DNA of 64,000 nucleotides from assembly GCA_035772785.1 (NCBI GenBank), contig JAOCPU010000024.1, positions 425,663 through 489,662 on the forward strand, given 5' to 3'. The notes beneath the pieces are model-generated. The model was not told the DNA's origin and ran no database searches. It saw only the letters and a program-made list of their open reading frames with translations. Every line of letters starts with the position of its first letter. Position 1 is the stretch's first letter. Source of the stretch: Phlebiopsis flavidoalba (Eukaryota > Basidiomycota > Agaricomycetes > Polyporales > Phanerochaetaceae). Shown in pieces: positions 59,671-64,000 of this stretch. Made by a program: the position numbers and the translations under genes.

Positions 59671-60780
59671 CTAACAAGCTATATATACAAGACAGCTACA
59701 TAACAATCGAATCATCAGCAGCAAAAAACAAGCATAACACGATTGATAGCAAGTGCGCGGAAGCAAAAACAAAACACGAAGCTTAGCTAAGTTAGCTTGG
59801 ATATTGATACAGATTCCATCAGCGGACGAAGTTTTGAATCTTTGAGGCCGGTTTCCTAAAATTAAGATGTTAAATTGGATTGGACTGTTGTTCATTTGTT
59901 GCGCTTCATTGAAGTTTTTTCGATTGGTAACCATCTTCACTAGGGACCGTTCGACGCACGTCCCCAGGCTCCATTCGAGCTCGAGACACGTGGGACCGAC
60001 CCGACGCGTATCGTCATCCTCCATTTGATCAGCCCAACTCTTCGGGGCGTCGCCAAGCAGTGGGAGCAGCCCTTTGACGGCCTCCGCTTGTCCCACTCGC
60101 CTTAGCCTTTCCCTTTCCATTTCGTCTGCATTGGGCTTTTCCCTTTCCCTTTGCGCAGATCTTACCACTGACACTCCCGCTTCCCCAAGGGCCATTCGAG
60201 ACATGGCCAACTCATCCCCCTCCGCAGCTGACTTATTTCCGGCAACATCATCGCCCTTGACAGAGCCGCCCTTTGCCAGACAGCTCTGCTCCTCCCCAAG
60301 GATCGCGCGGGGACCATGGGTCCCCATACCACCGGGGCCGACGCCGGTTGTCGCCAGTCTTAGCAGAACCCCATTGACGCTCTGCCCGCCCCAAGGATCG
60401 CGCGGAACATTGTCCCCAACCCGCACACCACCGGCCGACGCGCCACGCCATTCTTACAGAGGCGCACATTGACACTCATCCCGCCCCACGGGTCCCGGGG
60501 GGGACATGGCCCCACCCGTGTCCGGACGGCGGGGGCGCGCGGAGTGGGCGGGTCTGCGATTGCGGGGGCCTTTTGCGGCGGCGCCCGCATGATGGTGCGC
60601 CAGGGCGCGCGCGGCGTGCGGGCGCAGGGGCCAGATGAATATTGAAAGACGTTTCTTTCACGGCGAGGACGGGGCTGGGGCGCTGTCGTTGGGTTTCCTT
60701 TTCGTGGCGGCGCTGCACCTGCGCATGACGGTGGGTCCAGGGGCGGGTTCGGATACTCAGAAGCTTCTGAGGATCCTCGG
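59671..60780 (-). CDS. Unrecognised reading frames containing a DPWGG repeat
   Basis: Two long minus-strand frames overlap: one from a Met at about 60780 (MSSRKRRARGSSEASEY) to 60360, the other from 60426 to 59671 (251 residues). Both read PRDPWGG followed by SVN within a tandem DNA repeat, so a single frameshift could join them. The first part is Pro/Arg-rich. The second has a charged helix (REREKPNADEMERERLRR), LLPLLGDAPKSWADQMEDDD and a hydrophobic C-terminus. No family recognised. GC bias alone can open such frames, so coding status is uncertain; the persistence of frame for 250 codons in an AT-balanced part is the main support. Confidence 0.3.
60290..60520. repeat. Imperfect tandem repeat, about 94-bp unit, three copies
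   Basis: CCCAAGGATCGCGCGG occurs with its core at 60298-60310 and 60393-60405, and a diverged form CCCACGGGTCCCGGG at about 60485. Flanking words such as the CCCCAT/ACAC-rich stretch and TTGACNCT recur at the same spacing. On the minus strand the second and third copies read PRDPWGG. Confidence 0.6.
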
Positions 60781-63448
60781 GCTCTCCTCTTCCTCGAGCT
60801 CATGTGCAGGGTAATTCTTCGTGTCGGATTGGCGTTGTTGCACTGGATCTGGCTCCCGGACGATTGGGCGGGTGGTGCTGTTCCGGCAGACGCGTCAGGA
60901 AAGAAAAAACCGCGGTATTGTTGTTGTAGTGAAACGTGCCTCCTCCGCGAAAGAGAGTGCGGCGCCGTTCTACGACGCGGGCGGACCCGTGACTCGAGAG
61001 ACGGCCCGGAGTCTATTTTCCTCATTATTCTGATTCTTTGTCTGCAACGCGAGCCTCGCGTCCGCCGTTCTGCTTGGCGCGTTCCTTTGACCCTCACTCC
61101 TCATTTCTATGTAATCCCAATGCAGATGCCCTCGGACAGAGCTGCATGTTCCGCAATAGAAATCGCTACGGTAGTTTGCGCAGCGGTGTTTGTGGAGCGG
61201 ACGTACGTAATCCGTCCCCACAGATTTCTCCGCGGCGGGCCCTCATCGGGGGCCTTGCGGTATAGTGTATTTCCGTCGTCTAACGGAGCGAACTGGCCCG
61301 CCCAGTCCAGTTATCCGTGGCACGTCCTCCCACAATTTTCTCCTCGACAGCCTGTCTTGCATGCCACTTACACGGTCTGGGGAAACTCCCGTCGACACTC
61401 TCGAAATCTTGGATATACGGACTGAGTCGTGTGGCGGCCGTGCTCCCCCCGTCGCTGTCGTGAAGTCAAAACAGAGGACAACTGCGCTCTGGACCACCCT
61501 GATGGATCCGTCTCCTGCAGTTTTGAGGGAGCGGTGTGGTAGGTCCCCGAGTTGTGTGCTTGCCGCATAAGGCGATCCGTGTGCGGGGCGGGTAGTCCCC
61601 AGGCGGGCGTGCGGCCGTAAGACAGGTGGCGCGGTGCGGGCGAGCGATCCTCGTTTCGCTCTGCTAGCCGTTTGTTGGTTGTCCTGCAGAATATCCACAT
61701 CGTCAGGGACACGATGCTCATGCGCCGATGCATAGTGAGGCCCTAACAATCGTTTTGTCTGGCTGGCGCGTATGTGCCGTTCATCGAGCAGCAGAAGACC
61801 GTTGTCTGTCGTGTTTTCGATTCCTGGTTACCTTTCCGAGGTTTGAGGGGCGGGTGGGGGCATTAGGCCCGCAGTGTTTTGTAGCCTGTTGTTCCCTCCA
61901 CGAGTTGTTTTGTAGGAGTCGATGTGTCTCTAGTTTGTCCTGCAGTCTTTCCGTGTCCCGTGCCCCACCGGCGGTGGCCGCGGTGCATCTTGGACTGGTA
62001 AAAGGCTGACGGCAGCTGGACGGCAGAGGGGGGGCATTGGTGCGCGGTCCTCGGCGTGGTGAACATGACTGTAACGTAACTTGAGTTCCCTTTGGATTAC
62101 GGATGATGGACTATCCTAAGCCAACAGAAGCTCAGAATCTCAAACGACAGTCCACAACATCATCAGATCACTCACTTGTTAATGGGACTGCCACTGTCGG
62201 AACCAGTGCTCCTTGGACATTGAGTTCCGTTTTCCATCCTATCAACATACGTTGGTGAACCCTGCCCCTGCATCGTGTCAGGGTAACAAGACATGAAAAT
62301 CACTGGGACCATCACGTTTGGACCTGACCGTCCCGTGATGCCACTCGGCTATTAAAACACTCTCGAGACATTGTCCTCTGGTACTCAGGTCTGACGGTTG
62401 CGGAAACACCTGCGCCCACGGATGGGTCACAGAGACAGGACAATCCCAGTGTTGAAACTACTCCGCGATCAACGTTCCAATGATGGATAGTATCGGGAGG
62501 ACTGTTTTGCGTAGCAGATGGAAAGGCGGCTGGGGAGTGATGTGGAGCTCACAGGGGGGGGGCAGATGGAGACCTCAGGCCACGGACCCGCGGTTTGTCG
62601 AAAAAGGCGAGCAGCACATCTTGCGCCTGTACACGAAGAAAGACAGAACGGCGAGCTCCTTCTGGTCGCCCTCTAGAGCCCATGTTGGGAATGTGGTGCG
62701 GATACGGGTTGCGACAACGGTCAGGTCACTCTTGGGCTCGTCCGCAGCCTGTCGTGGGGTATTCTTCCCGTTTGGGCATCTTTGCGATCTGGAAAGAAAA
62801 GGCAAGTCTCGAGCATAGGAATGAGACTCAATATACGAGGGGATCAAGACGGACAGGCGAAGAAGATCGTGGTAGACGATTAAGTCGCGTCCCCGACGCT
62901 GGACGAAGGGTCGTGCGGTATATTTATGACTCCAGAAAAGGCAACATGTCCGATAAACTTTGTCCACTCGAGGCGAGGTGTGGCGAAGGTGGCGGATTGA
63001 TATCTTGGGATAAAACTCCATTGAGCTTGAAAGGAGCGAATCCACAACGTTTTCAAGTTCTTCAAACTGCGTACAAAGGGAGTGACATCCCTAGCAAATC
63101 GGCTTGATTGAAAGTACCACCACTAGAGATCATCTCACCAAAACGGCATCCAACGCGCCGTCACCCAGCTATAATGCATCATTATCCAGGCGCGGTTTTT
63201 TGCACTGGTGCTCCTCCGAACTTCTAGTGGCAGGAAGCTTGAAGCAAGTAGATGCTAACGCAAGGATAAAAGCCGTCTCCATTTGTTTGAACGCGACTCG
63301 TCACTCAACGACCTGCTCACGTGATGCAAACGCGATCGAGCTGGACGCGTAGACGCCCACACGTCCAGCCACATAAATAGGCCCGCACTTTGTCTGCAGG
63401 ACACTGTGAACGTCGCCCAGTGCCCACATTACCGAATCAACTGTCTAA
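60781..63448. other. Region without a supported gene
   Basis: Long frames exist on both strands (plus 60802-61425, 62595-63107; minus 61243-61749, 62575-63045), but opposite-strand frames of similar length overlap each other and none has recognisable motifs. A short peptide such as MSDKLCPLEARCGEGGG near 62950 is not diagnostic. A weak TATA-like CATAAATA lies near 63372. Confidence 0.35.
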
Positions 63449-63580
63449 TATGACTACCAACACTCTCTGCTTCTCGACCATCTTTCGCCATACCATTTCT
63501 ACGGCCACTGCCGCAATATCAAGCCTCCCCTTTGTCAAATTACATCCGACAGAAACAGCGATATCATTAATAGTGATATA
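63449..63580 (+). CDS. Possible 43-residue protein
   Basis: ATG at 63449 opens a short frame (MTTNTLCFSTIFRHTIST...) rich in Thr, Ser and Ile, ending at a TAG. A TATA-like CATAAATA lies about 78 nt upstream, resembling the spacing at the SDR and GST genes. No CaaX end, so it is not a lipopeptide pheromone precursor. Could be chance. Confidence 0.2.
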
Positions 63581-63597
63581 GGCGGTATAAAGCAAGA

Positions 63598-63961
63598 CTA
63601 GGGAAGAGAGTTGCATAAATCATTAAAAGACGCGAGTCTCACCAAGCCACAAATATCAAAATCGCCGTCTGGTATACCTATCTTTTGGCATTCTTCCTTC
63701 AGCTTCTGAGGTGGCTCCATGATCGCCTCAGACGTAAGAATCCATGTCCTAGCAGCAGCAACAACATGAGCAATCATCCATCCACAGAAAGAAGCAACAT
63801 ACCCCCAATGCATCCCAAGGCCTTTCTTCGCCTTCACGTCCTTGTATATGCGTACGCTGTCCGACGGTGCCGCATGGACGTTCGAGAACAGGGCCCGTGG
63901 TTGATAAGCCCTGCAAAGAATAAGAACGCAACGAACACACTATACCGCACGAGAAACCCAC
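63598..63961 (-). CDS. Unrecognised gene, 5' part probably beyond the window edge
   Basis: Minus-strand frame ending at 63598 with KKGLGMHWGYVASFCGWMIAH, EAIMEPPQKLKEECQKIGI and FDICGLVRLASFNDL. An overlapping frame from 63961 (MGFSCGIVCSLRSYS) may be an upstream exon. It contains a moderately hydrophobic Trp/Cys-rich segment. No family recognised; the gene may continue past position 64000. Confidence 0.35.
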
Positions 63962-64000
63962 CCTATCGGTATCATAGCCAAGTCAAACGGCCGAGCCTCT

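Overview
This window looks like nuclear DNA of a mushroom-forming basidiomycete (Agaricomycetes-like). Genes are broken by short introns of about 48-60 nt with GT...YAG ends, several promoters carry a TATATAA box 60-85 nt before the start codon, and the recognisable proteins are fungal housekeeping or fungal-specific families. Almost every recognisable gene is interrupted by one- or two-base insertions or deletions, usually in homopolymers. After a frame change the conserved residues resume, and splice sites and catalytic residues are mostly intact. I read this mainly as uncorrected sequence error, so coordinates are gene envelopes and not exact reading frames.

Layout, left to right. 0.7-3.3 kb: two copies of an unrecognised GPEWF-type family, the second truncated. 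3.3-6.7 kb: nothing supported. 6.7-8.6 kb (-): Cdh1/Fizzy-related APC/C activator. 10.6-15.2 kb (+): three tandem short-chain dehydrogenases, each with its own TATA box and the same two intron positions. 15.4-16.6 kb (-): penta-EF-hand protein. 17.2-20.5 kb (-): Spt7-like SAGA subunit. 21.1-25.3 kb (+): two or three unrecognised spliced genes. 25.9-27.0 kb (-): MYND-finger protein. 27.1-27.8 kb (-): third GPEWF-family copy. 28.0-31.3 kb (-): vacuolar membrane M28 protease (PFF1 type). 31.9-33.2 kb (-): disordered unknown protein. 34.6-36.2 kb (-): membrane-anchored SDR-like protein. 36.5-38.8 kb (-): CCT theta chaperonin subunit. 39.3-40.1 kb (-): kinase-like protein. 40.8-42.3 kb (-): proline-rich membrane protein. 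43.8-46.2 kb (+): glutathione transferase, then an atypical SDR. 46.9-47.8 kb (+): second kinase-like gene. 48.5-56.8 kb (+): very GC-rich giant gene with PH, RasGEF-type and RhoGAP regions. 57.4-59.3 kb (-): cyclopropane-fatty-acid-synthase-like methyltransferase. 59.7-63.6 kb: low-complexity reading frames including a roughly 94-bp imperfect tandem repeat. Right edge (-): a partial unknown gene.

Most genes are independent housekeeping functions: cell cycle (Cdh1), transcription (Spt7), protein folding (CCT8), vacuolar proteolysis (PFF1) and small-GTPase signalling (the giant gene). The accessory part consists of the SDR trio, the GST-SDR pair bracketed by two kinase-like paralogues, and the three-copy GPEWF family. 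I found no CRISPR array, tRNA, rRNA or clear transposon. The best candidates for something undescribed are the GPEWF family, the SDR trio with a copy that has lost its catalytic lysine, and the Ras/Rho multidomain protein.
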